This document shows, piece after piece, positions 9,155-18,637 of a DNA stretch of 64,000 nucleotides (position 1 is the stretch's first letter; each line of letters starts with the position of its first letter). The stretch is taken from the NCBI GenBank assembly GCA_013204595.1, contig JABMNK010000110.1:1-64000 (forward strand), written 5' to 3'. The notes below the pieces were generated by a model. That model was not told the DNA's origin and ran no database searches. It was given only the letters and a program-made list of their open reading frames with translations. Both the position numbers and the translations under genes were made by a program. This DNA comes from Flammeovirgaceae bacterium. GTDB lineage: Bacteria; Bacteroidota; Bacteroidia; Cytophagales; Cyclobacteriaceae.

Positions 9155-12100
9155 TTAAAACGTCAAGTTCAAGGTGACACCATATTTCTTCGCAGTTGGC
9201 GCAGTCCTAAAGTCATAACCTCTACCATTACCTACACCTGTACTAGAAATCTCTGGGTCAAAATTGATCCCGTGAGGAAAATTAGGTGCATAGTACCATA
9301 AGTTCTGACCTGAAATAGTTAAAGCCGCTGAACCAAAAGGTGACTTCTCAATCCATGTTTTTGGCAACACATAGGCCAAAGAAACTTCTCTGAGTCGGAT
9401 TACCGTAGCATCAAAGGTACCTCCTTGATCAGCTCCAAAATAAGCCTCAAAATAAGAATCACCAGCATATGTCTGAATATCATTTGGCACTTCGTTGCCC
9501 TCTCCATCTAATTTTACAGAATTCGACATGAGGATCGGAATGAATCTATCAAAATCCGTATCAACGGTGTTACCTCTAGCAAGCATTGCCTGTACACTGG
9601 AAGAATAAATATCTCCACCATCGATGTACTGCCATTGGAACCCAAAGGAAAGTCCTTTCCAAGTAAATGAATTCATCCAGTTAGCTGTATAATTAGGATT
9701 AGGATTACCTACAATACCCAAATCACCGGCTACCTGATACAATCCTTGTCCATTAACAATATACTTACCCTCGTCATTCACTAGAAAAGCTGAACCTTGC
9801 ATAATTCCATATGGCTGGCCAGGTATCGCATAGTTTCCTGTTGATCCACCATATCCTGCTATCTGAACCTGATCAATACCTTCATAAATAGAGATTACAT
9901 TACTCACATTTTTGGTATAGTTCAACCCAATGTCCCATATAACAGCTCCTGGAATTGGGGGTTTTATATTCAAGCCAAATTCGATTCCTTTGTTACTAAG
10001 GGAAGCGGCATTTACTGTAGTGTTATTATAGCCTGTTGCAGGATCCAAAGGAAGGGCAACAATCAAGTCCTTACTTTGCTTGTCATACAAACTCAAATCA
10101 ATACCTATCAGGTCTTGAAAGAAACGTCCTTCAATTCCAACTTCAATTTCTGTGAAAAGCTCCGCTTGTAACAAAGAATTTCCTAATTGATTAGATACCG
10201 AGTTGATGTTTAAAACAGTTCCTGTTTTAGTGACAAACTGATTCGTTGATGACTCAAGTATACTTCTGGTCTGATAAGGATCTGGATAGCCTGCAGAGGT
10301 TCCGTAACCTACTCTTAATTTCAGATAATCAACTGCTTTTGAAGACTGTAGACCTGCAATCGCATCCGAAAGCACGAAAGAAGCACTGATGGATGGATAC
10401 AAATTCGAACGATTTTCCTGCTCTAAGGTAGAAGTCCAGTCATTTCGAACCTGACCAGTCACATATAACCAGCCATTGTAACTCAACCCTGCCGTTGCAT
10501 AAAGACCTGTCACATTTTTCTGACTCATTTCTGAAAATCCATTGTGAGAGATGAAATTGTCATGTGTAAACAATCCATAAACAAATTGCTGTGAACTCGA
10601 GACACCATTATAATCATAATTTAAGCTCTGACTATTGAAACCTACAATACCGTCTAATTTCAAAGAACTTGACAAATCATATTGGTACATAAGATTTAAT
10701 ACATGGTTATTTGTCACGTTTTTAACATTAAACGTGCTCAATTCACCATTTGGCTGCCGAGGACCTCCAATATTTACAAATCTCCTGTTGGTTTGCTCAT
10801 AATTATCAATTGATATTCGATACATAGCCGACCAGTGCTCTCCTAGATCATAGGCAAGTTCTGTATTTGAGAAAAATCGATTGACAACTTCGGTCTGTCC
10901 TGTATTGTTCAATGTCCAGCGTGGGTTCTGAATTTGACCCCCTCTTCTGTAATATATGTTGCGATTATCAATAGGTGACTGATATGGTAGCCCCATCAAG
11001 TCCATAGAACGCGGAGTGAACAAAATTGCTGCGAAAAGTCCATTACCGTCACCACCAAAAGCAGGTGCTGTGATAGGGGCTTCTCTATCAGACTGCACAT
11101 AGTTGAAAGAAGACTTCAATTTTAAGCCATTCTGAAGCTCAGTCCTCAAGCCTAGACCAAAATTGTGCTTGTCCAAATAATTGGATCTTTTGTTATCTCT
11201 CATTTCATCCTTTTGAGGTGTGAAACCCTCTTCACTCAAATAACTGTAAGTAGCACTTACTGATGAATTTGATCCTAACGCACTCTGAATAGAAACAGAG
11301 GTGTTGGAACTTAATCCCTTTTGAAAGAAATCTTCAACACCTGTCTTAGGCTCGTAGGCATAAGGAATCGCATTGTCCTTGTACTGAGGGAAATCATTAT
11401 AGAATTGTGCCTGATCATATGGGTGAGTAATATATACCTGTCCATTTTTCACTTCTTTGAAATCAGATCCATAAGAAGCTGGATTAAGGTCAGCAAATGC
11501 TGCTCCCCAAGTAGAATAGTACCATCCAAATCCAGCACTGAAACCATTTCCGTACGTATTTTGATAATCAGGAAGCTTTGCGATTTGTGACTGATAAATA
11601 CCTTGAGAAAGGCTTACCTCCATTTTCTTATTAGCACCAGCTCCCGCTTTTCCATTTTTGGTTGTAACTAAAATAACACCGTTTTTGCCCTGCTCTCCAT
11701 AAAGAACCGTCGCAGCAAGACCCTTAAGTATCGAGATCTCAGCGATTGAATTAGGATCTAAATCCAAAAATCTAGATGATGCCGTTGCTCCACCTGACCC
11801 AAAACCTTGATTGGTGTTGGTATTGGTATTGAAAGGCGTACCATCTACCACAAATAATGGCTGATTTGATCCAGTAATAGAAGAATAGCCACGTATAATG
11901 ATATTGGTACCAGATCCTGCAAGACCAGATGTCGATGTGATATCAACGCCTGTCGCCTTACCTCTTAGTAATCTGGCCACATCAGATTCTTGACGGGCAA
12001 CTAATTCATCGCTACCTATAGAAGAGACACCATAACCCAGTGCTTTCTTCTCTTTAACAACGCCTAATCCCGTAACAACTACCTCAGAAAGTGTTTCCAC

Positions 12101-12388
12101 ATCTTCCATCATTGTCACATCTATAACTGATCTAGTCCCAATCACAATTTCTTGTGCTGCTAGACCAATAAATGTATATACCAAAGTTCCTCCCTCTTCT
12201 GGTATACTTACACGATAATTACCGTCTAAGTCTGTGGTCGATCCAGTCGTAGTTCCCTTAAGAATTACGTTTACACCTGGTACTCCACTACCATCGTCAG
12301 AAGTCACTTTACCAGATACTGTTCTTTGCGCCCAGGCTGTGCCCAAAACGAAAAGAAAAGAGATACTTAAAAGTAGAATCCTCTTCAT
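9155..12388 (-). CDS. SusC/RagA-family TonB-linked outer membrane transporter
   Basis: A 1077-residue TonB-dependent receptor. Layout: signal peptide 1-20 ending AWA; carboxypeptidase-regulatory-like domain about 21-105 (VSGKVTSDDG, DGNYRVSIP); a TonB-box-like segment ending LSEVVVTG; plug domain about 115-245 with GKATGVDI, IIIRGYSS and PLFVVDG; then a 22-strand-type barrel ending in the aromatic residue F1077. It imports a large ligand captured by the SusD partner, using TonB energy. First gene of the three-gene operon. The 539 bases upstream contain no perfect TAnnTTTG on this strand, so expression may depend on an alternative sigma factor. No sigma/anti-sigma pair is nearby. Confidence 0.95.
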   Translation of the reverse strand: MKRILLLSISFLFVLGTAWAQRTVSGKVTSDDGSGVPGVNVILKGTTTGSTTDLDGNYRVSIPEEGGTLVYTFIGLAAQEIVIGTRSVIDVTMMEDVETLSEVVVTGLGVVKEKKALGYGVSSIGSDELVARQESDVARLLRGKATGVDITSTSGLAGSGTNIIIRGYSSITGSNQPLFVVDGTPFNTNTNTNQGFGSGGATASSRFLDLDPNSIAEISILKGLAATVLYGEQGKNGVILVTTKNGKAGAGANKKMEVSLSQGIYQSQIAKLPDYQNTYGNGFSAGFGWYYSTWGAAFADLNPASYGSDFKEVKNGQVYITHPYDQAQFYNDFPQYKDNAIPYAYEPKTGVEDFFQKGLSSNTSVSIQSALGSNSSVSATYSYLSEEGFTPQKDEMRDNKRSNYLDKHNFGLGLRTELQNGLKLKSSFNYVQSDREAPITAPAFGGDGNGLFAAILFTPRSMDLMGLPYQSPIDNRNIYYRRGGQIQNPRWTLNNTGQTEVVNRFFSNTELAYDLGEHWSAMYRISIDNYEQTNRRFVNIGGPRQPNGELSTFNVKNVTNNHVLNLMYQYDLSSSLKLDGIVGFNSQSLNYDYNGVSSSQQFVYGLFTHDNFISHNGFSEMSQKNVTGLYATAGLSYNGWLYVTGQVRNDWTSTLEQENRSNLYPSISASFVLSDAIAGLQSSKAVDYLKLRVGYGTSAGYPDPYQTRSILESSTNQFVTKTGTVLNINSVSNQLGNSLLQAELFTEIEVGIEGRFFQDLIGIDLSLYDKQSKDLIVALPLDPATGYNNTTVNAASLSNKGIEFGLNIKPPIPGAVIWDIGLNYTKNVSNVISIYEGIDQVQIAGYGGSTGNYAIPGQPYGIMQGSAFLVNDEGKYIVNGQGLYQVAGDLGIVGNPNPNYTANWMNSFTWKGLSFGFQWQYIDGGDIYSSSVQAMLARGNTVDTDFDRFIPILMSNSVKLDGEGNEVPNDIQTYAGDSYFEAYFGADQGGTFDATVIRLREVSLAYVLPKTWIEKSPFGSAALTISGQNLWYYAPNFPHGINFDPEISSTGVGNGRGYDFRTAPTAKKYGVTLNLTF

Positions 12389-12927
12389 ATAAAAATTGGT
12401 TTTAAAGTGAACATTAACATTTTATTTAAAAAATTACCGATTTATAGTAAACTAAATGAAAAACTCCTGTCAGGACAAACGTCCTAACCCTCATTTAATC
12501 ATCCCTACAAACAACATAATTCCTTAAAATTTCAACCCTCTTTCATCAAGATGATCAAAAAATAAAGAATACCTTATTTGACATTAAATGCCCTAAATAA
12601 GTCATTAAGTGGCCAAATATCATGATAATACAATTGCATATGTGCGACTATGGAAGCCAAAATCGCATTTTATACATAACTATCTTAATCCTAATTACAC
12701 CTAACTAACTGTTTTAAAACGACTAATCATAACTCTAAATTAGTAATAAAATAATAACTACATATATTTCTTGCGATATTATTTGTACTGAGTACGTATA
12801 AATATGATTTTCTAATCTCAGGAAATTCAATTTAACTACAGGTCTTGGTAATAGATTCTCTTGATTAGCTATTATCTTGTGTTAAATAAACAAAACGTAT
12901 TGACGTGATCTTTAGAATTAGTTAATT
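12389..12927. other. Gene-free AT-rich region upstream of the susC-type gene
   Basis: This is the only non-coding stretch above 300 bases. It lies between the end of the OmpA-family gene and the start of the susC-type gene, both on the minus strand, so it should hold the uptake operon promoter and any leader. No open frame with coding character was found. Small inverted repeats are visible: CCTGTCAGG followed at once by AGGACAAACGTCCT (about 12466-12485), and GTACTGAGTAC (12785-12795). No match to TAnnTTTG was found on the minus strand; two near matches have one base too many in the spacer. Confidence 0.6.
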
Positions 12928-14820
12928 TTAACGTATTCTAAATTCTATTCGTCGATTCTTGGATAGCGCTGAAGGAGCTGAATAAAGGGGCTGAGATGCT
13001 CCAAAGCCTTGATACTCAAGTTGAGCTGGTTTAATTCCAGTCAATATAAGAAAATCAAATACGGTTTTGGCCCTTCTTTCGGAGAGGTCTTGGTTATAGG
13101 CCTTAGATCCTAGTTGATCTGTATGACCTTCTATCAGTACTTTTAATTCACTTTTTTCCAAAAACTGAACAATGATCTTTAGCGCTGACTGGGAGTCTTC
13201 AGAAAGCTTATCACTATCCAATTCAAAATAGATATTATCGAGAGTTAAAGAAGCCCCCGCTACGGCCGGCGTGAGCTCAATATCCAAGGTGTCTGGCATC
13301 AGAAAATCTCTTTTTTTGAGATCAAATCTAAAGTCCTCAAAGAGGTACCCTGGAGCAGTTGCGTATACACCATAACGACTACCCTCATTAACAGCAAAAA
13401 AATATTCACCTGATAAACTGTCCGAATAAGTATGATAGCTTTTTTCGTTGGTAGATAAGTCAAAAAGCTCGATCCTCGCTTTCAAGTAATGCCCCGTCTG
13501 GGCATCTGTGACTTTACCAAGTATATAACTTGAGGTTCTATCAAACAACGTATCGTTGTCAATAGGTAAGACTACTATTTGACTAGAGGCTTGACCCTTT
13601 ATTAATTCATGCTCTTGACTAAAATAGGCCTCCTTTCCATCTGCAGTAACGACAAAGGAAAGTTGATCTAGATGATTATTGATTGCATTTCCCAAATTCC
13701 TAGGTTCCGTCCAATTTCCATGACTTCGCTCTGTAACAAACAAATCAAAACCACCAAATCCAACGCGTCCATTGGAAGCAAAGAACAATGTCTCTCCGTT
13801 TACATGGATAAAGGGTGTAACGTCATCTTCTGAGGTATTAAACAGGGGGCCTAAATTCTGAGGAGTCGACCACACGTCGTCCTCATAATTTGAATACCAT
13901 AAATCCCTTTTTCCGTAGCCTCCTGGTCTATTGCTCGAAAAATAAAGTGTATTTCCATCGGCACTGACACTCGGTTGAGCATCCCATTTTTTTGAGTTTA
14001 GGGTTTGACCAAGGTTCTGTGGTTTAATCCATTGATCGCCGATTTTTTTGGTGATGAATAAATCACAACTTCCGAAGGTTTTCCTATCCTCGCAAATAGT
14101 ATAGATCAACGTGCGACCATCCGCGGAAATCGAAGCGGCACCTTCATTTGAATTTGAATTTACTAGATCACTTAACGACTGAGCGACTGTCCAAGCGCCA
14201 TCAACGTACTTGCTGATGACTAGGTCCTCGTCGTCGTTGCCCGAAGAGCCGTCTCGCTTGGTAAAAATCAAACTCTTTTTGTCTATGGTCAGCGAGGGAA
14301 AATACTGATGTTTAAAATGATTCACATTAGCATCCAACACAAGTGGTATATGTTCACCCTCCGAAACTTGATGACTCAATGAAAAATCAATACTCATTGC
14401 AAGTAAATCATCTTTTAGATCCCCTAATTGATTCACTGATCTTACTTGGTCAATGCATTGACCTGCTTTGACATAAAGTCCACGACTAAAATATTTTTGG
14501 GCCAATATTCTGGCTTTTGCTTGATCTACTGTTTGGTGATCCGCAATCATCCAATAATTGTCATAATGCGAAAAAGAGGAATCCAGTTGACCCAAATAAT
14601 GATAGGTATTGGCCAAGGTCCAATGGGCTTCAATGAAATTTGGTGCTTTTTTTAGACATTTTTCAAGAACGGCAATACCTTCATCGAACGCACGTTGCTT
14701 GATAAGCAAATTGGCCCTTATGTACCATTTGGCAATTTTGGGATTATCGACAGAATATTTTATTTGGGCATTGAGAAATGCACCAACATGTAACAATATA
14801 ACTAAAACTGCACCGCGCAT
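12928..14820 (-). CDS. TPR-PD40-OmpA protein (PorE-like architecture)
   Basis: A 630-residue exported protein. Order of domains: signal peptide about 1-18; TPR-like helices about 25-140; PD40/WD40-like propeller about 165-420, with repeated FSSNRPGGYG and FASNGRVGFGG blades; a carboxypeptidase-regulatory-like beta domain about 430-500 (GKVTDAQTG); and an OmpA C-terminal peptidoglycan-binding domain about 515-630 (IYFELDSDKL, EGHTDQLGS, NRRIEFR). This four-domain order is that of PorE of the type IX secretion and gliding machinery, but PorE is a lipoprotein and here no cysteine follows the signal. Many Bacteroidota paralogues share the layout, so a T9SS role is only a possibility. It begins one base after queE. 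Confidence 0.85.
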   Translation of the reverse strand: MRGAVLVILLHVGAFLNAQIKYSVDNPKIAKWYIRANLLIKQRAFDEGIAVLEKCLKKAPNFIEAHWTLANTYHYLGQLDSSFSHYDNYWMIADHQTVDQAKARILAQKYFSRGLYVKAGQCIDQVRSVNQLGDLKDDLLAMSIDFSLSHQVSEGEHIPLVLDANVNHFKHQYFPSLTIDKKSLIFTKRDGSSGNDDEDLVISKYVDGAWTVAQSLSDLVNSNSNEGAASISADGRTLIYTICEDRKTFGSCDLFITKKIGDQWIKPQNLGQTLNSKKWDAQPSVSADGNTLYFSSNRPGGYGKRDLWYSNYEDDVWSTPQNLGPLFNTSEDDVTPFIHVNGETLFFASNGRVGFGGFDLFVTERSHGNWTEPRNLGNAINNHLDQLSFVVTADGKEAYFSQEHELIKGQASSQIVVLPIDNDTLFDRTSSYILGKVTDAQTGHYLKARIELFDLSTNEKSYHTYSDSLSGEYFFAVNEGSRYGVYATAPGYLFEDFRFDLKKRDFLMPDTLDIELTPAVAGASLTLDNIYFELDSDKLSEDSQSALKIIVQFLEKSELKVLIEGHTDQLGSKAYNQDLSERRAKTVFDFLILTGIKPAQLEYQGFGASQPLYSAPSALSKNRRIEFRIR

Positions 14821-14821
14821 T

Positions 14822-15448
14822 TTATGGGATATTCATGTACTTGTGGGTCTGCAAAGAGATCGCCCACCGAGGATTTTCCTTTACAAATTCAATAATCAAA
14901 GGTAGCATTTCTTCTTGACGACTCCATTCGGGCTGAAGATACCATTGTGCTTGGGGATTCATCTTTGAACTATGTGTGACTGCCCAATCTAAATCGGCCT
15001 TATGGTAGATCACTACCTTTAGTTCATGACTCTTTATATAAAATTCTTCAAGAGGCGGTTTGAATTTCTTGGGAGAAAAACAAATCCAATTCCAGTCACC
15101 TGTGATTGGATATACGCCTGATGTTTCTATATGGGTGCGCTTTTTTGCTAAATGCAGTGCATTGGTGAGTGATTCAAGATGGTACATCAAAGGCTCTCCT
15201 CCTGTAACTACAATGATTTCTGCCGGATGTGATTTTGCCATTTGAACCAATTCATTCACCGATTTTAAGGGATGGTCTTTGGCTTCCCAAGATTCCTTTA
15301 CGTCGCACCAATGACAACCTACATCGCAGCCACCTGTCCTAATAAAATAGGCTGCTTTACCTGAATGCCCCCCCTCTCCTTGAATCGTATAAAAAGATTC
15401 CATGATCGGGATCTTTTCAATCAAGGGTTTAGGCGTGCTGGCGATCAT
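14822..15448 (-). CDS. queE: 7-carboxy-7-deazaguanine synthase (radical SAM)
   Basis: A 208-residue radical SAM enzyme that converts carboxy-tetrahydropterin to 7-carboxy-7-deazaguanine in queuosine/preQ0 synthesis. The [4Fe-4S] ligands are C41, C45 and C48 in CDVGCHWC, preceded by the diagnostic FYTIQGEGGHSG (19-30). VVTGGEPLMY carries the SAM-binding GGE. The start overlaps the end of folD by 20 bases; an alternative ATG at 15415 would give a shorter N-terminus but would cut before the family's EKIPIMESF segment. No other queuosine gene is in the window. Confidence 0.93.
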   Translation of the reverse strand: MIASTPKPLIEKIPIMESFYTIQGEGGHSGKAAYFIRTGGCDVGCHWCDVKESWEAKDHPLKSVNELVQMAKSHPAEIIVVTGGEPLMYHLESLTNALHLAKKRTHIETSGVYPITGDWNWICFSPKKFKPPLEEFYIKSHELKVVIYHKADLDWAVTHSSKMNPQAQWYLQPEWSRQEEMLPLIIEFVKENPRWAISLQTHKYMNIP

Positions 15449-16301
15449 ATGCTTTTAAGGTATTTAGGATCAAAGAGGCAATCGTTAAGGGGCCAACGCC
15501 TCCTGGAACGGGAGTGATAAAACTTGCTAGCGGGAGCACCTGATCAAAGTCAACATCTCCAGTCAATTTAAATCCAGATTTTTTAGAGGGGTCTGCGACT
15601 CTTGTCGTACCCACATCTATCACTACTGCCCCTGGTTTAACCATGTCTGCCGTAATCAATCCCGGCTTACCTACCGCGACGATCAATATATCGGCTTGTA
15701 AGGTATGTCCCTTTAGGTCTTGGGTGAACTCCTGGCATACGGTCACTGTGGCTTGACCTTGTTCCATTAACATCAAACTCATCGGAGCGCCAACAATTCT
15801 GCTCGCTCCCACAACCACACAATTCTTACCCTTGGTTTCAATATGATAACGATGGATTAACTCCATAATACCAAAAGGTGTAGCCGGCAGTAATAGCGGA
15901 TGGTCAGAAACGATGGATCCAAAATTATGATTGGTAAATCCATCAACATCTTTTTTTGAATCGATTAAAGCCGTGATGTGTTCAACAGAAATGTGCTGAG
16001 GAAGAGGCAACTGAACAATAAATCCATCTATATCGCCATCCTCATTTAATTGCTCGATGTGCTTGCAAAGTTTCTTTTCAGATATGGTAGCTGCAAATTG
16101 TAGGAGTGTATAATCAAAGCCTACTGCTTGGCAAGCCTTGGTCTTACCGCTTACATAGGAATGACTAGGACCATCATCACCTATTAATATAATGGCCAGA
16201 TGAGGAACTCTTTTGTGCGCCTCTTTTAATAGCTTGACTCTATGAGCTACTTCCGATTGAATTTCATTCGCGATTTTTTTACCATCTAATATTGCCCCCA
16301 T
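15429..16301 (-). CDS. folD: Bifunctional methylenetetrahydrofolate dehydrogenase/cyclohydrolase
   Basis: FolD interconverts 5,10-methylene-, methenyl- and 10-formyl-tetrahydrofolate with NADP+. The 290 residues are typical. The substrate site has Y49 and K53 in SYVSGK, and QLPLPQH follows at 97-103. The dinucleotide fold shows VVVGASRIVGAPMS and the C-terminal PVPGGVGPLT is intact. With fhs (30253) it gives the window a complete formate-to-methylene-THF route. It starts 5 bases after lepA ends and overlaps queE. Confidence 0.96.
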   Translation of the reverse strand: MGAILDGKKIANEIQSEVAHRVKLLKEAHKRVPHLAIILIGDDGPSHSYVSGKTKACQAVGFDYTLLQFAATISEKKLCKHIEQLNEDGDIDGFIVQLPLPQHISVEHITALIDSKKDVDGFTNHNFGSIVSDHPLLLPATPFGIMELIHRYHIETKGKNCVVVGASRIVGAPMSLMLMEQGQATVTVCQEFTQDLKGHTLQADILIVAVGKPGLITADMVKPGAVVIDVGTTRVADPSKKSGFKLTGDVDFDQVLPLASFITPVPGGVGPLTIASLILNTLKAYDRQHA

Positions 16302-16305
16302 CCGA

Positions 16306-18093
16306 TTAGTCTAGTTTTAAGACTGCCATAAATGCTTCTTGCGGAATTTCGACATTTCCCACCTGACGCATTCTCTTTTTGCCTTTTTTCTGTTTTTCTA
16401 ATAATTTTCTTTTACGACTAATGTCGCCGCCATAACATTTGGCAATAACATTTTTGCGTAGCGCTTTTACCGTTTCGCGTGAAATCACTTTGGTGCCAAT
16501 GGCTGCTTGAATGGCGATCTCAAACATCTGCCTAGGTATCAATTCACGTAATTTTTCACAAAGCCTCTTACCCCAGTCATAAGCCTTATCTCGGTGCACT
16601 ATCGCAGAAAGGGCATCTACCTTTTCTCCATTGAGCATGATATCTAATTTGACCAAAGTAGATTTGCGATATCCAATCAATTCATAATCAAGGGAGGCAT
16701 AGCCACGCGAAATGGTTTTTAGCTTATCAAAGAAATCAAATACCATCTCTGCCAATGGTAAATTAAAGGTCAATTCTACCCGATCAGAGGTTAAATATAC
16801 TTGATTCTTGATTTCTCCGCGCTTTTCCATGCATAGCGAGATGATGCCCCCAATATATTCTGATTTTGTGATGATCTGTGCCTTTATATAAGGCTCTTCA
16901 ACATGAGAGATCACATTGAGCTCTGGCATTTCAGATGGCGCACTTACAGGTCGGATGGTGCCATCAATATTGACCGCGTGAAATTTTACAGAAGGCACTG
17001 TCGTGATCACCGTCATACCGAATTCCCGTTCAAGGCGCTCTTGTACGATTTCCATATGAAGCATACCCAAAAATCCACATCGAAAGCCAAAACCCAAAGC
17101 TGCTGAGGTCTCCGGCTCCCAAACCAAAGAAGCGTCATTGAGCTGTAATTTTTCCATTGAAGATCTTAATTCTTCAAATTCAGTAGTATCCACTGGATAA
17201 ATACCAGCAAATACCATGGGTTTGACATCCTCAAAGCCTTTAATGGGCCTCACTGTCGGATTGAGAAAATGGGTGATGGTGTCGCCAACTTTGACTTCTT
17301 TGGCAACTTTAATACCGGAAATCAAATAGCCCACATTACCAGCTTCTATCGTCGATTTGGGCTCATGCTCTAATTTAAGTACGCCTATTTCATCCGCGTC
17401 ATAGGTCTGGCCTGTGCTGACGAACTTTACTTTTTCACCTTTTTTAATTTTTCCATTAAACACACGGAAGTATACTTCAATACCCCTATAAGAATTATAA
17501 ACAGAATCAAAAATCATTGCTTGCAACGGCTCATCTAAATTGCCTTGGGGAGCCGGAACCCGTGCCACAATAGCACGCAATATATCTTCTATACCTACCC
17601 CCTCTTTGGCGCTTGCAAGAATGATGTCTTCCTTTTTACATCCAATCAAATCAATAATTTCATCCGAAACCTCTTCAAGTCTGGCACCTGGTAAGTCAAT
17701 CTTATTCAAAACGGGAATGACTTCAAGGTCATGATCAATTGCTAAATAAAGATTGGAGATGGTTTGGGCTTCTATGCCTTGTGAAGCGTCTACAATCAGC
17801 AAAGCCCCTTCACAAGCTGCTATAGACCTGGAAACTTCATAAGAAAAGTCTACGTGCCCAGGGGTGTCGATCAAATTCAAAATGTATTCCTGTCCGTCTT
17901 GTACGTAGTTCATCTGAATTGCGTGACTTTTGATGGTAATGCCACGCTCTCTTTCGAGATCCATGTTGTCAAGTAATTGTGCCTGCATGTCTCGTTGTGA
18001 TACCGTATTGGTTTTTTCCAAAAGCCTGTCTGCCAAGGTGCTTTTGCCATGATCAATATGAGCGATGATACAAAAGTTGCGAATGTTCTTCAT
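16306..18093 (-). CDS. lepA: Elongation factor 4 (LepA), back-translocating GTPase
   Basis: A 595-residue ribosome-bound GTPase that acts on stalled or mistranslocated ribosomes. G-motifs seen: AHIDHGKST (G1), DTPGHVDF (G3), NKIDLPGA (G4), SAKEGVG (G5). The LepA-specific C-terminal domain ends in [16 protein letters not shown]. The frame is open to an ATG at 18147, but the family starts [14 protein letters not shown], which corresponds to the ATG at 18093. A TAnnTTTG promoter motif lies inside the longer version, so 18093 is preferred. First gene of a likely sub-operon lepA-folD-queE-OmpA. Confidence 0.95.
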   Translation of the reverse strand: MKNIRNFCIIAHIDHGKSTLADRLLEKTNTVSQRDMQAQLLDNMDLERERGITIKSHAIQMNYVQDGQEYILNLIDTPGHVDFSYEVSRSIAACEGALLIVDASQGIEAQTISNLYLAIDHDLEVIPVLNKIDLPGARLEEVSDEIIDLIGCKKEDIILASAKEGVGIEDILRAIVARVPAPQGNLDEPLQAMIFDSVYNSYRGIEVYFRVFNGKIKKGEKVKFVSTGQTYDADEIGVLKLEHEPKSTIEAGNVGYLISGIKVAKEVKVGDTITHFLNPTVRPIKGFEDVKPMVFAGIYPVDTTEFEELRSSMEKLQLNDASLVWEPETSAALGFGFRCGFLGMLHMEIVQERLEREFGMTVITTVPSVKFHAVNIDGTIRPVSAPSEMPELNVISHVEEPYIKAQIITKSEYIGGIISLCMEKRGEIKNQVYLTSDRVELTFNLPLAEMVFDFFDKLKTISRGYASLDYELIGYRKSTLVKLDIMLNGEKVDALSAIVHRDKAYDWGKRLCEKLRELIPRQMFEIAIQAAIGTKVISRETVKALRKNVIAKCYGGDISRKRKLLEKQKKGKKRMRQVGNVEIPQEAFMAVLKLD

Positions 18094-18113
18094 AGATAAC
18101 AAAAATAGATTTG

Positions 18114-18140
18114 CAAAAGTAGTGTTTTGATTGGATACAA
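18114..18140 (-). promoter_or_regulatory. Candidate promoter for lepA
   Basis: On the minus strand: TACTTTTG at 18121-18114 (fits TAnnTTTG), with a TTG at 18140-18138, 16 bases upstream. The spacing is slightly short. A second match, TATTTTTG, lies at 18107-18100. Either would place the RNA start just before the ATG at 18093 and would exclude the ATG at 18147. Confidence 0.35.
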
Positions 18141-18184
18141 TAGACATTCAAACCCATTCATTTTAAAAATGATAAGTGTATCAA

Positions 18185-18637
18185 TCACTGTTTGTTTTTG
18201 GTGTCAATGATAATGGTTACAGGTCCATCATTGACCAATGAAACCTGCATGTCAGCTCCAAATCTTCCTGTCTGCAATGGTCGAATGGAATAATTTGCCA
18301 AAACGTTTAAAAATTGCTCATATAGCAACGCTGCTATTTCTGGTTTTGCCGCCTTTATAAAAGAGGGTCTGTTTCCTTTTTTGGTGCTGGCATGCAAAGT
18401 GAACTGACTGATGACTAAAAACTCCGCTTCAAGAGCTACCGCACTTAGATTCATCTTTTCTTCTTCATCACTAAAAATTCTTAGATAAGCAATTTTTTTT
18501 GCGAGCCATTGAATATCTTCTTCATTATCTAGGTCTTCCACGCCCAAAAAAATCAATAATCCCTTCCCTATAGCTCCTACCATTTGCCCATCAATGGCCA
18601 CAGTTGCCTGGGATACCCGCTGTACAACGCCAATCAT
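18185..18637 (-). CDS. dtd: D-aminoacyl-tRNA deacylase
   Basis: A 150-residue cytosolic enzyme that hydrolyses D-aminoacyl-tRNAs, and glycyl-tRNA-Ala, to protect translation. Both active-site signatures of the family are present: SQFTL at 77-81 and the cross-subunit GPVT at 138-141. The length equals the usual 145-150. The ATG start overlaps the stop of the upstream NAD(P)-binding gene by 4 bases (ATGA), a sign of translational coupling. Confidence 0.96.
   Translation of the reverse strand: MIGVVQRVSQATVAIDGQMVGAIGKGLLIFLGVEDLDNEEDIQWLAKKIAYLRIFSDEEEKMNLSAVALEAEFLVISQFTLHASTKKGNRPSFIKAAKPEIAALLYEQFLNVLANYSIRPLQTGRFGADMQVSLVNDGPVTIIIDTKNKQ

Noticed and set aside
18094-18147. Longer lepA N-terminus from the ATG at 18147
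   Set aside because: Adds 18 residues not found in the family, and two promoter-like motifs lie inside it.
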